Positions 1 through 12,500 of a stretch of 64,000 nt of DNA are shown here, piece after piece. Below the pieces are notes generated by a model. That model had not been told where the DNA came from and searched no databases. It saw only the letters and a list, made by a program, of their open reading frames with translations. Position numbers and translations under genes: made by a program. This DNA is from Ctena decussata (taxonomy: Eukaryota > Mollusca > Bivalvia > Lucinida > Lucinidae): positions 29,968,166-30,032,165 of the forward strand of contig OZ022508.1 of NCBI GenBank assembly GCA_963989385.1. The letters are read 5' to 3'. Position 1 is the first letter of the stretch, and the number at the start of each line of letters is the position of its first letter.

Positions 1-58
1 TGACACATTTAGTGGCAACCATATTATTGGGGGCATTGTGTTCATAATTACACTTTCT

Positions 59-89
<31 letters not shown>

Positions 90-275
90 GGGGGGGGGGG
101 GATATTTATTGATAAATTTTATTTTGGAATTAATTTTAAATATCTAAAATTTGACACCTTTAGTGGCAAGCATATTGTTGGGGGCATAGTGTTCTATAAT
201 TACACTTTCAATATTTTTTTTTATTTATTGATTTATTTATTTATTTATTTTGGAATTAATTTTATTTTTGACGAT
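1..275. repeat. Two copies of a ~151-bp tandem repeat with homopolymer runs
   Basis: The stretch beginning TGACACATTTAGTGGCAACC at 1 recurs, slightly changed, at about 152, and the TTTTGGAATTAATTTTA segment near 123 recurs near 247. A run of about 28 T followed by about 11 G lies at 62-101. All of this would sit in the first intron of the minus-strand gene at 867-1236. Confidence 0.7.
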
Positions 276-866
276 TTTATCGATGTGTAAATCCCGGCGA
301 ATTAATCACAAACAGTATTTCAGTCTATAGCAGGCCATCTCCCAGAGAGAGAAAGAAAGAAAAATAATGATAGACGAGAGAAAAAAATCCAAACAACCCC
401 AGCTCGCACCTAGTGTAAGCATAGTAGGTCCTTGCCCTACTTTATCCAAATAAATAGGACGCCCCGGCACTGGAAGTTATAACCAGCATGATTGCCCGAC
501 CACCACACCCTTGGTGGGGGGGGGGAGTAGAAAACAATTATCTGTAGGCTAAGGGAAAACCTTATTTTAGGCCGAAAATTGATTTATCTGCTTCTTACTA
601 TTAGGGTGACATTTGTATTTAAGCTCGTAAAAAAGTGGAAAAAATGCAAAATCATAGTTTATCATCATAATTATTTTGACACTTTTGTTATAATGTATAG
701 TTAAGAAGCAAACTTGCTGTAAAATTAAAGCCTACATCATTCATAATATATCCATTTTCTGGTCTTATGATAATTGTAACTGAAAATTTCAACGAAAACA
801 AAACGGGTAAACTGGCAAAAAACCAACACTAAAAACTAATTCTGTGTACAAAACGTGTATCCTTAC

Positions 867-1236
867 CCTCAGCTGACGTTATATTTGTTAGTTTTTCATC
901 TAGTTCTTTCTTCAAAGTTTCCAAGTTTTCCGTTGTCTTATCTGCCAACCCTTTAATATTATTAACCATAACTTCATTTGCATGTTCTATCTGCACCATT
1001 TTCTGCATAAATTTGTCTCCCAGACTTTTCACCAAAGAGTCCAAATTTTGCTTTGCCTGATCTTTAAATTCCTCAACGTTTTTAAACATAACTTCGTTTG
1101 CATGTTCCATCCGAACCATTTTCTCCAACAGTCTTTCATCGTAGTCGAAGGTGGAGCAATGAGGCTCGAAGCTCGGTCTGCAGATTGCTACATTCCAGAG
1201 ACTGAACAGAACAAGGATAAGATATAGTCTATACAT
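867..1236 (-). CDS. First coding exon of a secreted coiled-coil protein (possibly C1q-domain protein), partial
   Basis: The ATG is at 1236-1234 and the exon runs to 867, where GTAAGG on the minus strand forms a good splice donor (intron phase 1). The 123 complete codons begin with a signal peptide (hydrophobic residues 4-18, likely cleavage near Cys19/Arg20), then Cys27, then a charged heptad-rich helix from about 34 to 121. The helix is an internal duplication: residues 39-78 and 79-116 both start with KMV and contain EHANEVM. A short signal peptide plus coiled coil in exon 1 is common in molluscan C1q-domain proteins, whose globular domain is encoded downstream, but no C1q residues are visible because the gene continues past the left edge. 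Other secreted coiled-coil proteins are equally possible. Reading through the donor gives a short non-homologous tail and a stop at 829. Confidence 0.55.
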
Positions 1237-1587
1237 CCTCGAAGTGTTGCTGCGTTATGCCACTTGGAGAGATTGAGACAACTTCTTACACGCTCAACTT
1301 TCACAGACGTTTAAATGGAACTTTTTATCTGTTAGCTGTAGCACAAGAAAATCAACCAGACGTCAAATGCTAAGGCTTATGTATAGGACAGGAAACCGCA
1401 TTCGTGCAGCCTGATTAGGACTTTAAATATTTTTTCTTGTTCTCAATATATAGTGATTAAGAAGCCAAGATGAGACTGTGCTTATATTCCTTCGCAGTTT
1501 ACACATGAGCCACCTTGTAAAATCCTTTATTAAGGTGTATCAGTACATCTTTACGAGGGGTGATCATTAAATAAAGGAAACATGCAC
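1237..1587. other. Upstream region of the coiled-coil gene, no recognised feature
   Basis: This would hold the promoter and 5' UTR of the minus-strand gene that starts at 1236. I see no convincing TATA box or other element. Confidence 0.3.
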
Positions 1588-1801
1588 ATATAGAGGATCT
1601 TACACGAATGGTCATTTTATATGAAATTAATGAAACGAGCCTTCGGCGAGTTTCATAAATTTCATATGAAATGACCACGAGTATAAAATTTTGTTTATCA
1701 TATGCCCCTTTAAAATGGGATTTTAACGCCTTCCAACTGACCATTATTTTGATAAGAAAACGCATTGCTGACATGGACGTTGTCAATGACGTTACATGTA
1801 C
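1588..1801. mobile_element. MITE-like repeat, family 'TATAGAGGATCT', copy 1
   Basis: It starts TATAGAGGATCTTACACGA and carries a hairpin around a CTTCGGCGAG loop, flanked by CATATGAAAT and its inverse. It ends near GACGTTGTCAATGACGTTAC. Related copies lie at 10519-10800 and 15635-15760; all share the TTTATCATATG segment after the hairpin. Confidence 0.6.
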
Positions 1802-1871
1802 ACGCCAAAGTGTTATTACATGTGTGGTCATGCGATTTTTATGACACGACATTGTCCACTGAAATGCAGGA

Positions 1872-2050
1872 GTGGAGGTAATGCAGTGGATAAAGCGCTA
1901 GACAACCATTCCAGGGGTTCTAGGTTCGATCCACCGCTTCTCTATTCTTTCGGATGGGGCATTAAACCGACGGCCCGTCTCCGTATAACATATGTGTTCG
2001 TGGAATGTTAAGCCCGACTATAGGTCGGTCGCACTATAGTGGCAATGTTT
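1872..2050 (+). mobile_element. tRNA-derived SINE
   Basis: The segment GTGGATAAAGCGCTAGACAA followed by GGTTCTAGGTTCGATCC resembles the A and B boxes of a tRNA-derived pol III promoter. A tRNA-unrelated body (GGGGCATTAAACCGACGGCC and onward) follows, resembling the conserved central part of some animal SINEs. I could not fix the 3' end or target duplication. Confidence 0.55.
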
Positions 2051-2608
2051 TGTTTACATTTTTAATGTCAACAGTACCTGTACTATCATTACGGTGCAGT
2101 TCATGTATCTTCTTGACCTATGGTCATAATGGCACATTACGATTAACTGGCAGTTCTAATTTATCTAAACGACACTGTTTGAAAGCTTAAAGACAGGAAC
2201 TGGCTCTAGTTTAAGAATATCATTGATAACAAAATTGAATGTAACAAAATTATTTAAATTTATTCTTTCATTCCCGTGAGTTGGATAAACTGAACTCTGC
2301 TGTATAGCCAATCAGTCACCAAATCAAAATAAACACAAACCAATAACATTGCCAACTTATCGCGTCCGGACTATAGTGTTCTTTATTTGCCTACTATTTA
2401 TTTAAATCATAATTTGGTTGAGACAATATTACAGGCACGCACACGGCATCGAATCAACCTTGAGAAACGTTGATTCTTTTTCTGGACGTTTAATCAGCGT
2501 AGACAATGGCGTAATTGTCTATGCGCAAATACGCAGGTGCGTATTGAAATTTTTTCAATTTCTACATATTTGATAATGCTAAAATTTTGTAAATTGGACA
2601 TGATTTCC

Positions 2609-2835
2609 AAGGGCATAGCTACCTATACGGCAAATACGCAGGTGCGTATTGAAATTTTGTCAAAATTGACAAAATTTCAAAACGCACCTGCATATGTGCT
2701 TTGCTGAAAATTTATAAATTAGACCAGATTTCAATACCAATTGCCAAAATGGCTGAAATACTAGCTTTCGCTTCAAGAAGTAGAGAATAAAACATGGTTG
2801 TGCGTAAAATGAAATTACCTCTAGTTACGCCCCTG
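2609..2835. mobile_element. MITE, family 'GGGCRTAGCTACG', copy 1
   Basis: The element runs from AGGGCATAGCTACC to TAGTTACGCCCCTG, so the ends are inverted repeats. It contains a perfect internal hairpin around TTTTGTCAAAATTGACAAAA. The copy at 5736-5960 is colinear. A partial 3' end lies at about 2885-2962, and a fragment of the ACGCAGGTGCGTATTG segment lies just upstream at 2525-2570, suggesting nested insertions. Confidence 0.75.
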
Positions 2836-3385
2836 ATTTCAATAGTAACTGCAAACAGACGCCACTACATGAAATATCTTTGGGGCTAAACTCTTATTCA
2901 TGCCTTCAACAGGTATAAAACATAATTGTGCGTAACATGCAATTACCCCTAGCTACGCCTCTGGTAGATAACATGTTGAATCGATGTTGTGTGACCAAAA
3001 GGTTGTTATAATTATTTGTTTATACATGTAGTATTTTATGTCTCTTTTACATATTTAAACTACACTTTTTTCTGACTCATCTGTTCTTGACCCTTTTCTG
3101 TCTCCCTTGTCCAGGACCTTCATTCGTCGCAGTTTTATCTTATATATTTCATCTTATACATGTAATATGTTTGTACTTGTATCACTTTTGTCACTTTTGT
3201 TCGCCTGCTATTTGTATTGTAGGGAAGGACCGTAACTAATGGTGGTCGACCCATTGCATATCAACATGCCAATTCATCATGTTTTAGCTAGTTACGTCCC
3301 CGCCCGACTAAGTGTGCGGAGGCCCTATAGTTATCAGCTTGTCCATCCGTCTGTCTGTCTGCCTTTTTCCCCGTCAGGATTTCAT

Positions 3386-4310
3386 GTCCGCGCCATAACT
3401 CTGAGACCTTTTGAGATACTTTCACGAAACTTGGTGCAAATATAGAGCATCATCAGATAATGTGCAGAGAACAAGAACCGTAACTTCCCCTATAGATTTT
3501 ATGTAATTATGCCCCTTTGAAATTTTAGTATTGAAATTTTGTCCGCACCATAACTCTGAAACCTTTCAAGATATTCTCACAAAACGTTGTACAAATATAA
3601 AGCATCACCAGACAATGTCCAGAGAAGAAGAACCGTAACTTCACAAACATTTTTTCGGAATAATGCCCCTTTTAAATTTGTAAGATGGAAATCATGTCTG
3701 CTCTATAACTTTGACACCGTCAAAGATATTTTCATGATACTTTGTACAAATATTAAGCATCATTCGTCATAGGTAGAATAAGAGCCGAAACTCTATTTAC
3801 TTTTTCAAAGAACTACTCCCCTTTGTAATTTTCAGCAACGAAACTGTGTAAGCTCTATAACTTTAAGTATGTAGACGATATTTTCACAAAACTTGGTACA
3901 AATATAAAACACCATCAGATGATGTGCAGAAAATAAAAGCCGTATCTCCACCTTTAGTTTTACAGAATTATGTCCCTTTGTAATTGTCTTAATGGAAATA
4001 GTTTCTGCTCTATAGCTTTAAAACTGTTGAGCATATTTTAACAAAGCTTAGCACAAATAAAAAGCTTTATCAGACATTGTGTAGAACAAGAACCTTAACT
4101 ATACCTACATTTGAACAGAATTATGCTCCTTTGTAATTTAAGGTATGGAGATTTTGCCGGGGGTATAACTTTAATCCTTTGAAGTTATTTTCGTTATTTT
4201 CACAAAACTGGGTACAAATACAAAGCACCCTCATATGATCTGAAGCTGTGCATAGTGCAAGAATGGTAACTCTTCATGCTTCACAGAGTTGTTTCCTTTG
4301 TTTTAATCAG
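3386..4310 (+). repeat. Diverged tandem array, ~154-bp unit, about six copies
   Basis: The phrase 'ccataactctg / ctataacttt', followed by 'ttcacaaaacttggtacaaatataaagcatcatcagat' with variations, recurs with starts near 3386, 3541, 3695, 3847, 4001 and 4153, a period of 152-155 bp. Units differ by about a quarter of their bases, so the array is old. No gene is visible. Confidence 0.8.
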
Positions 4311-4370
4311 TCATGATTTTGTATTTAACCCAGTTCTTAATGACTCTACATGAGGCTCGATTCCGAACAA

Positions 4371-4615
4371 CATATGAGCCGCGACACGAGAAAACCAACA
4401 ATGTGGTTGTGCGCCCAGCGCAGACTCAGATCAGCCTGGGCATCCGCCAAGTCCGATCAGACTTTTCGTTAAGTGCTTAAGGGGTAGCTTAGGGTCTAAG
4501 CTATCCCCATGCGGACAGCGAAGACTCTGATCAGACTGGGCGGATGCCCAGGCTGAACTGAGTCTGTGCAGGGCGCACAACCACATTGTTGGTTTTCTCG
4601 CGTCGCGGCTCATAT
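4371..4615. mobile_element. 240-bp palindromic MITE, copy 1
   Basis: Near-perfect inverted repeat from ATGAGCCGCGACACGAG to its reverse complement, with arms of about 115 bp. TA flanks both ends. This is one of at least twelve copies in the window. Confidence 0.85.
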
Positions 4616-5735
4616 TAAATATGAAGGAACAACATCATAAAGAGAAAGTTGTTATTTTTCTACTGGTTGGAAACATATGACTTAAATGCCGTCAACAGTC
4701 CCATAAAGGCGGGGCCCTATACACAGTTCCGAGAATAGCCCCTAAGCTCCGCCTACTTACATGTATTTCTTTTAATTCGTCTTACAAGCTTTACATAAAG
4801 ATCGCGGAAAAACAAATGACAAATGCTAGCGTTTGCTAAATGTTGGCGATCTATGACGAAGAATCAGCCTCCTCATGATCTACACATGGAAGTTGGCGCA
4901 TCATGCATTTTCGATGCGTTCTGTTCTTGCAAAGCAGGGTAAGTTTATTATAAGTGGTGTTAGTTTGTTTGCTTTAAAGGCCCCATCGCTCTATCAGTGA
5001 TTAAAATTTTACCGCGAGGTATCGCGGCAAGCTTCTCACTACAGTTTCGTCATAGTAAAAGACCGTGATTAGCATACTCTAATTAAATATAATATCCTTG
5101 AGATTCACAAAAAAATGGCTTTGAATTCTGATTTGGGTCATTTTAGTTGCCAACCAATATGACCTACTTACGATTTCGTAAACATGAATAAAATGGTAAA
5201 AATACAACGTACAGGCGTGGAGACCAATTCACTATGCCGCCTACAGCTATGGAACATTACTAAACGGGAAACCAGAAGAGGACAGCCGTATTTTGTGGAG
5301 TGATTTGTCATTTTCAAAAAACTATTCCTTCTACTTTTTGCTAGGTTTATGACTCAATATATGCATAGCAAGCCTCATTTTATCACTATACGTGTAGGTT
5401 GAACCGCTTGTCTTAAGGATTTGCGTTTAGTCGTTTTTACCACAGATAGGCCTATGGAGACTTTAAACAGGTTTACATTCCTCCATTAACTGTGAGGTGA
5501 AATTACAGACTTATGTAAAATATTGACCACGTGCGATGTGTTTGTGAGACTATGTCACGTGCTAAGTTGTTGCTGCACTGGCCAGGTATACGATATCACG
5601 TGATCTTGATTGACATTCTGTGTGTGGCTCGAAACTGTGTATTAGTTACCATGTTTCTAGTTCGTTTCATGGTTGGCAGCTAGCACACTTTGAAGAATGA
5701 CTAGGTCAAATCCTCAGTGTCTCTGGTCAAAAACA
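4616..5735. other. Intergenic, no recognised gene
   Basis: There are several CACGTG-type palindromes at 5528-5605 and a GGTAAGT motif near 4939 that could be a splice donor, but no exon I can support. Confidence 0.3.
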
Positions 5736-5960
5736 AGGGCGTAGCTACGTATACGGCAAATACGCAAGTGCGTATTGAAATTTTGTCAAAATTGACAAAA
5801 TTTCAAAACGCACCTGCATATTTGCATGCTGAAATTTTATAAATTAGACAAGATTTCAATACCAATTACCAAAGTGGCTGAAATACTAGCTTCCCTTTCA
5901 AGAAGTAGAGCATAAAACATGGTTGTGCGTATCATGAAATTGCCCCTAGTTACGCCCCTG
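5736..5960. mobile_element. MITE, family 'GGGCRTAGCTACG', copy 2
   Basis: Colinear with 2609-2835, from AAGGGCGTAGCTACG to TAGTTACGCCCCTG, with the same internal hairpin. Confidence 0.75.
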
Positions 5961-6863
5961 AAAAAAGCAAGAACATCAAGCAATTTATTCTGTTTGTATG
6001 ATGTGACGGCATCAATACATAAAGCTGATGTGTTAGACTACCAACAATAAAAATGCAGTATACAGTTTTTGAACATCCCTCCATTCCACATAAAAAGCAC
6101 GTTTACTTGCTTAGGCATCTAATGGATAAAATCATAGCGAAAGAAGAAAGAAAAAAATAATAACTTGATAGCTTTAAAGTAAATAAGTTTATCTTAAAAC
6201 TTATTTTGAAGCTAACCAGGTACTGTTTTTACTTGATGTTATTCCTTTTTGCCACAACCACGATATTAGACACGGATGCCGTGAAAAAATGATATCCCAT
6301 TGCACCATGATTACAAAAATCACGTTTGTATTAGGACACACTAACTAACTTAACTGTTTCCCTACTGCAGTCTGTCATGGCCTAGTCCATCTTTGATTTT
6401 GGGAAGGGCCATTTACAACATCAGAAAATGTTACATAAACGTATCGGCTGAAACGGAAAGGGACCCTCATGAGACAACCAGGTCTGGGTATACGCTACAT
6501 CCGCGAAAAATACTTAGAATTATGTCGGCACAGACTCACAAAATGTCATAACAACCTGCCAACTTTTTTCATGGGCATATTTTGATAACTTGCATTTTAG
6601 GTGATTGGGTACACTTCATGGAAAGCAACTCGGCCTTTTTTTTTATTTTTGCATTCATTTCATTTGGGATAAACTCTTAATGGAAACAGTTTGCTCCTAT
6701 CGAAGCAAAATCTTCTCTTTAAGCGTATATGCTTTTCGAGGGGATAGGTTGACCAGAAAAGAAAACAGGAAGTAACAAAAATTGTTCCCCTTTGTAAAAT
6801 GGCGAAAATAACACAGACGTGGTCCCATACATCTTAACAGAAAACATGATTCCTGGATATAAA
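5961..6863. other. Intergenic, nothing recognised
   Basis: AT-rich sequence without coding or repeat signals that I can name. Confidence 0.3.
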
Positions 6864-7107
6864 ATTTGAGCCGCGACACGACAAAACCAACAATGTGGTC
6901 GTGCGCATTGCGCACCCTCAGATCAGTCTAGGTTTCCGCCAAGTTTGATCAGACCCTTCGATAAGTGCTCAAAGGGTAGCTAAGGGTCTAAGTTACCTTC
7001 ATGCGGACAGCGAAGACTCTGATCAGACTGGGCGGATGCCCAGGCTGATCTGAGTCTGCGCTGGGCGCACAACCGCATCGTTGGTTTTCTCGTGTCGCGG
7101 CTCAAAT
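6864..7107. mobile_element. 240-bp palindromic MITE, copy 2
   Basis: Complete copy with TTTGAGCC and GGCTCAAA at the ends. Confidence 0.85.
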
Positions 7108-7759
7108 CTATACAGCCAAACTTACGATAACTTTATCTTGGTTTAGCTTTGCCCTGATAAAGCTCTATGGCAACTTAGGCCAGGAAACCATTTTCCGTTG
7201 TTTTACTTATGTGTGACACCACCTCTGACATAAAAAACCCTTCAAGGACCGTAGTTCAAATTTCTGTTTTTGTGAGTGTTTTTTGTTTGTTTGTTTTTTC
7301 TCTTTTATTTTTCTTTTACCTACACAATAACATTCTGGGTAATGGCGACCCAGCAACGTTTTGCGAATGCAAGTAAAACCTCCCCGCCTATATTGAGTTA
7401 ACCTGTCAACTAATCAAGGCATGAGTCACATGTATCTCAAGAATGTCGCCATTACCGTCTGTGGTGCGGTGGAAAAGACCAAAGTAAGCCGACTACAATT
7501 TTAGCTTTTGAAAAAGCTTGAGATGTTACATGTATCCCTTAGCAATGAATCTATAGGATGCAAGTGGTAACAGTAGAAAATCAGCAGCGATACAAGTTAA
7601 TTTTATTGTATTCTTGGACTTTGTTGAAGCTGTAGGTAAGGAACGAGTTTGACAGCTTTTTCCTTATGTCTAGTGATTGCTTGTAACAGGTGAGCTTCAG
7701 TGCTATTAACTTTCGTTAGGTGACCTGTACTGTTTAGTGACAGCTCTTCCTAAGTAAAA

Positions 7760-8200
7760 TGTACTCTCTGCTAATTGCTTGTATTAGGTGAGGTGCTTGT
7801 ATTATGTGAGACGAAGTGTTAGGACAAGTTTTACAGCTCATGCCTCAGCGATGCTGGGAGGGACCCTGCAGCTGCGTGCTCAAAAACATGGGAACAAATA
7901 CCGGGAAATAGTGGGACCCGCATTTAGCGAAACAAAATGGCGCATAATCGAATACAACTTGTTATTGATCTGTACACTTACATGTAAGTTACAAGTCTTG
8001 GAAGCTGTACTGAACTCTCGGTTAATTGCTTGCATAGGGCATAATAACGTGTTCAAGATAAGCTATAAAGATCATGCATTTGCGATACTGGCGAGAATCT
8101 TGCAGTAGGGTGCACCAAATGTAGAAGTATCGGGAAATAGTGGGACCCTATTTCAGCGAAAGGAAACGGCGTGCAATCGAGTTAGAAATCCAAACTTAAT
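7760..8200 (+). repeat. Two diverged copies of a ~225-bp repeat
   Basis: The phrase CGGGAAATAGTGGGACCC with a following 'agcgaaa' occurs near 7902 and 8131. Upstream text with 'gcgatgctgg / gcgatactgg' and 'ttgcttgtat / ttgcttgcat' also recurs at about the same spacing. A 106-codon open frame over this region is not supported as a gene. Confidence 0.5.
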
Positions 8201-8306
8201 ATGGTTATCCCCGAGGGGATAACAAATAACTGATTACGTCTTAGGCTTCTTGGGTTAGGGTGTACAAGCCTACGATAACTTGTGTAAATAATATGTTTTT
8301 TTAAAC

Positions 8307-8523
8307 ATATGGGCCGTGACGCAACAAAACCAACAGAGTGGCATGTGCGCCCAGCGAAGACTCAGATCAGCCTGGGCATCCACCCCCTTATGTGCTTGAA
8401 GGTAGCTAGCTCAATGTGGATAGAAAAGACTCTCTGATCAGACTGGACGGATGCCCAGGCTGATCCGAGTCTTTGCCGGGCGCACATGCCACTTTGTTGG
8501 TTTTGTCGTGTCGCACCTCATTA
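8307..8523. mobile_element. 240-bp palindromic MITE, copy 3 (shortened centre)
   Basis: Arms are recognisable (GGGCCGTGACGCAACAAAAC and its inverse) but the centre has lost about 25 bp. Confidence 0.75.
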
Positions 8524-9039
8524 TGTTTTAGCCTATTTGTATATCAACAACTAATTTTACCTAGTAGAAATGACAATTTTGGGCAATCCAACACTATTCC
8601 AGTTATTAAAACGCATTAACAAAAAAATGTGCTTTGTATTTGAATCAGTAACGACTCGCAAAGAAGAGGCTTTCAAAAAATGGTACATTGTGTCTAATTC
8701 CAAATTCAAAGTGCATGCAATAAATTTTAAGCTAAAGCATGAATTTTATTTAATCCACTGAAAGTACTCGTAATTTAATTGACAACTGATCGGTAACACC
8801 TTCTGCTTCCCAGATAATCCGTTACAGCGTGACTAGTCCACTTATGTATAAATGCTAATATAGTAGTACTGTAATCTTTTCTTCATTACCTGATGACGTC
8901 ATTAATGTGCAGTAATTGTGTATGATATATATTTATGACTAGGTACAGTTTTCTAAGCAACTGCTATATTGGTGGAAAGAGGGTATGTAAAATTCTGCTT
9001 AGTGACATGTCTGGCTTGGATGGTCTAGTGACTTATGCA

Positions 9040-9215
9040 TTATCCGTTATTTCAGTCATTTCGAGCCGATAGAAAGATGTGTGAAATGAAACTTCGTTGA
9101 CGATTGCAATGGATTTTTTCTCGAGGTTCGAATTGGGACCGCTAACTAAACAGGCTAGCACTGAAGTATTTGTGTGTACCCGGAACTCCTTAAAAATCGG
9201 TTCTGTCCGACTTGT
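9040..9215 (-). mobile_element. Degenerate SINE, same family as 33013-33200
   Basis: In order on the minus strand: a GAACTCCGG-like head, a degenerate box region, GAAATGAAACTTC-type body, then a tail resembling GAAATACTGTTGAAA. The match to the copies at 47157-47345 and 63566-63745 is weak but in the same order. Confidence 0.35.
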
Positions 9216-9542
9216 TAACGGGTTGCTAAATAGATTACAAAGTCTGTTTGAATATTTATATTTCTTGTTTATCTCTGAAAATAGGCATATGTATGTTACA
9301 AGAAATTTACAACGTAAAAGATTTTTGTCCTTCATGGTGTTAGACTGACACAATAAAACAAATCAACACTCTGTAAGGTTGTTGTGATGTGGTAGAGTGG
9401 CGTTCGAAGTCGAAATGTTGAATTATGAAACGGAGTTTGGGTTAGGGATATGAAGCCTCCATTTTGGAATGCATATGTGCTAATGTAGTGATGATTTTGG
9501 GTAGAGTCAATTCTCAGACTACAATATAGTGTCTGTGTTTCA

Positions 9543-12500
9543 TCATTCTCCCGAGGAATTACCACCTTCGCCATCATAATCATCATCATCTTTATTTAGA
9601 CTCATAACGAAGCTCTTTAACCAGTCGACGTAATGAGAAATCCGGGTACCAGCTCGTCCTCCTGCACGACACCCGTCATGCATTACCCCATACGAATGAA
9701 CGCCAACAAACGTCCAACGCGTATCTATTTTACAGACCCAGGGTCCGCCATTGTCGCCCTATATGAAGAAAATAAGCAAAATAAAAATTATACATGACGA
9801 TATATTGTATGCTCTGAAGAGTAAAATATATAAACGCTTCTTCTTTTCATTGGAAAACACATGGTTATGTATAAGAGACAATGGGCTTTCTAGTTTATTA
9901 GAAGTGCTTATGGACCAAGCGGGCACATGAAGTCGAAGTGACGTAGTACTAAAATCGATGCGACGTAATAAAGTTGCATCGACGTCAGTACCTTGTCATT
10001 CGACGCCATGTGCCTACTCGGTAGCCAACAGGTAAATGTTTGGAATGATAACGAACTAAAAAGAAACGCATGCTGGTAAGGCTAACGTTAGTATCAGCTT
10101 ACATCGTCAATAACTTTTTACGAATTCAGCGTATCCAACCGTAACAATTTATTCCAGTTTTCGTTTCCTGACTTAACGAATATCTGCAGTATGACGGACA
10201 TCCCAGTTTCCTCAGATGGAACATTTTTGGCAAAATAAGATTTTTATGTTTCCATCATTATAAGCCAACATAAAAGTAACGTGGCAAATCTAAAAAAAAA
10301 ACTTTGGTTAATACATAATCAAAACTGGATCCACAACGTCTAGTCTTATGAAGAAAAGTGAATCAGCCGGCGCATTTAATCTTATAGGAATCTTTGTTCT
10401 TAAAAGTATGCCTTAACCTCTTAATGTGTAGCGTGATAAAACAGTCGGAAAAATATGCTCCGGAAACAAAAAAATAAAAAGCAGCCGTTTGATACGTACA
10501 TGTACGGTATCATATATATAGAGGATCTTACATGAGTGCTCATGTATTATTGAATTTATTAAACGAGTTGAGGAAAAAGATAAGATGCGAGGCTTTGCCG
10601 AGCATCTTATCGGTTTTCCCCAACGAGTTTAATAAATTCAATAATACAGGACACGAATGCAAGATTCTATTTATCATATGACACTAAAATCGCATTTTAT
10701 ACGCAAAATTTGCACTAAAACGTCACGATTTTGCCATTAGAAAACGCGACGTTTTAATGGACGTCAACGTATGACGTTACGACGTAATTTGCATATTTAA
10801 TACACTAGTGGATTATCGTTTTTAATGCATGGCTTTATTACACTCTCAGATGCGACGTCATATGATAAATTAAAAATCAGCATCCTGGTTATATTATTGA
10901 AGTTTAAGTTTCGAATTTTCCGTCTTGCGTTTCTAATTCTCTTGAGTGCATATGCAGCTCAAGTCATACATATTATCGGATGGATTTTTTTTTGCCCCGA
11001 TGCGGGAATGTTTACCTAGTAAGAGGATGGTGGGATGTAGAGGTTAGATGAAAAAAAATAAACAAATGATCTCTGCCAGGCACGAATCCAAAAGTACCGA
11101 ATGGCAACTACTCGGCAAAAACGACCTCACAATATCTGGAGTCTAAAGCCGTGTTCACATGTGCACTTTTTGCCCCCGGCTGCATATCTGCACCCAGGTG
11201 CAAATTTGCGCCCGGGGACAAATTTGCACCCCCTTGTGTAGCGTTCATATGCCAATAAATTGTGTCCATACGTACCTGGATTTGACATTAAACTTAACAT
11301 CAGTTACCCAATTTTGAGGAGAAATTCGCTGTGTTAAGATGTTTAGAATAGGGCAGAGAAAAGGCCATTTGGGAGAAATCGCGTTGTCAAGTGTGGCGGA
11401 CGACTATATAGTACTTGGCACTCACACTGTTGATCAGTGGCGGAACGATTTCAAAGGCCTCTTTTGACAATCTGTGTAACAGACTGCGCGGGCAGCTCCA
11501 ACGGGATGCGCGGGTACACGTTCTTTCAGTTGAGCTGCAAGTGGCAGTAACTCTATATCATTTAGCTGGGACTTCAGAGTATAGGACGCTAGGGAACCTT
11601 TTTAGGATTGCCAAGCCCACTGTGTGTGAATGTGTGAAATGGGTTTACTCGGCAATCATGGACGAGCTATTCACAGCCTACGTTAAGTTTCCGGAGGGAA
11701 ATGCGCCTCTTCAACTTTTTTTCAGGTTGTCACGCCAGATGTCCAACAAGACATTTGTTATCTCGTCGTCCCAGCCGCATCCACATTTACAATGTTGACG
11801 GGTGGACATCTTGCTTAAGAATGACCAAAATCGTAGTCTCAGTAATTCATGCATATCTGTTTTGAAAACAGTCTGATTTTCAATTTGATAAAAAAGAACT
11901 TTGATAGCTTATTTTGGTATTGGATTATACAAGGTCATGTCATTTTGAAAAATCCTAGAACAAAATGTATACTGATGAACACATTTTGCGTTCATGTGCA
12001 CAATTTGCACCCGGGGGCAAATTTACACCGGGTGCAAATAAAATTGCACCACCTCGAAAGTAGGGTCAAATTTGCACCCGGGGGCAAATTTGCACCCGGG
12101 TTCTTTTTCTTAAAACACCGTTCACGTGGCCAAAAAAAACACCCGGGGTGCAAATTTGCACCCAGGGTGTATTTTTTCACCCGGGTGCAAAAAGTGCACA
12201 TGAACACGGCTTAAGTGTTAAATTCTCCAAATTGTTACAACTTTTTATTTCTAAACTCTCAAACAATTCATGTACATAAACTCATGAGCATTTGATATAA
12301 GTGTATGAAATACAGAAAAGCTTTGTTTCTAAACATTATACTATTATATGTAATCATGCTCCAGTAATGTAACTCATCAAGAACGCCCAGTCACTACAGG
12401 TTCGAGAACCTGTAACTGGACCAATATGAATTTTTTTTTTATTAATGAAAAATTTATGAATTAACGTCAATGATACTAGCCAAGTTTTGCGGCTTTGATA

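Noticed and set aside
7788..8108. 106-codon plus-strand frame
   Set aside because: It spans a non-coding tandem repeat and has no codon or domain support.
11849..12214. Two overlapping open frames on opposite strands
   Set aside because: They are the palindromic subterminal repeats of the Harbinger element read on both strands.
12385..12415. Possible tRNA because of GGTTCGAGAACC text
   Set aside because: It is only a 20-bp palindrome; no cloverleaf can be drawn around it.
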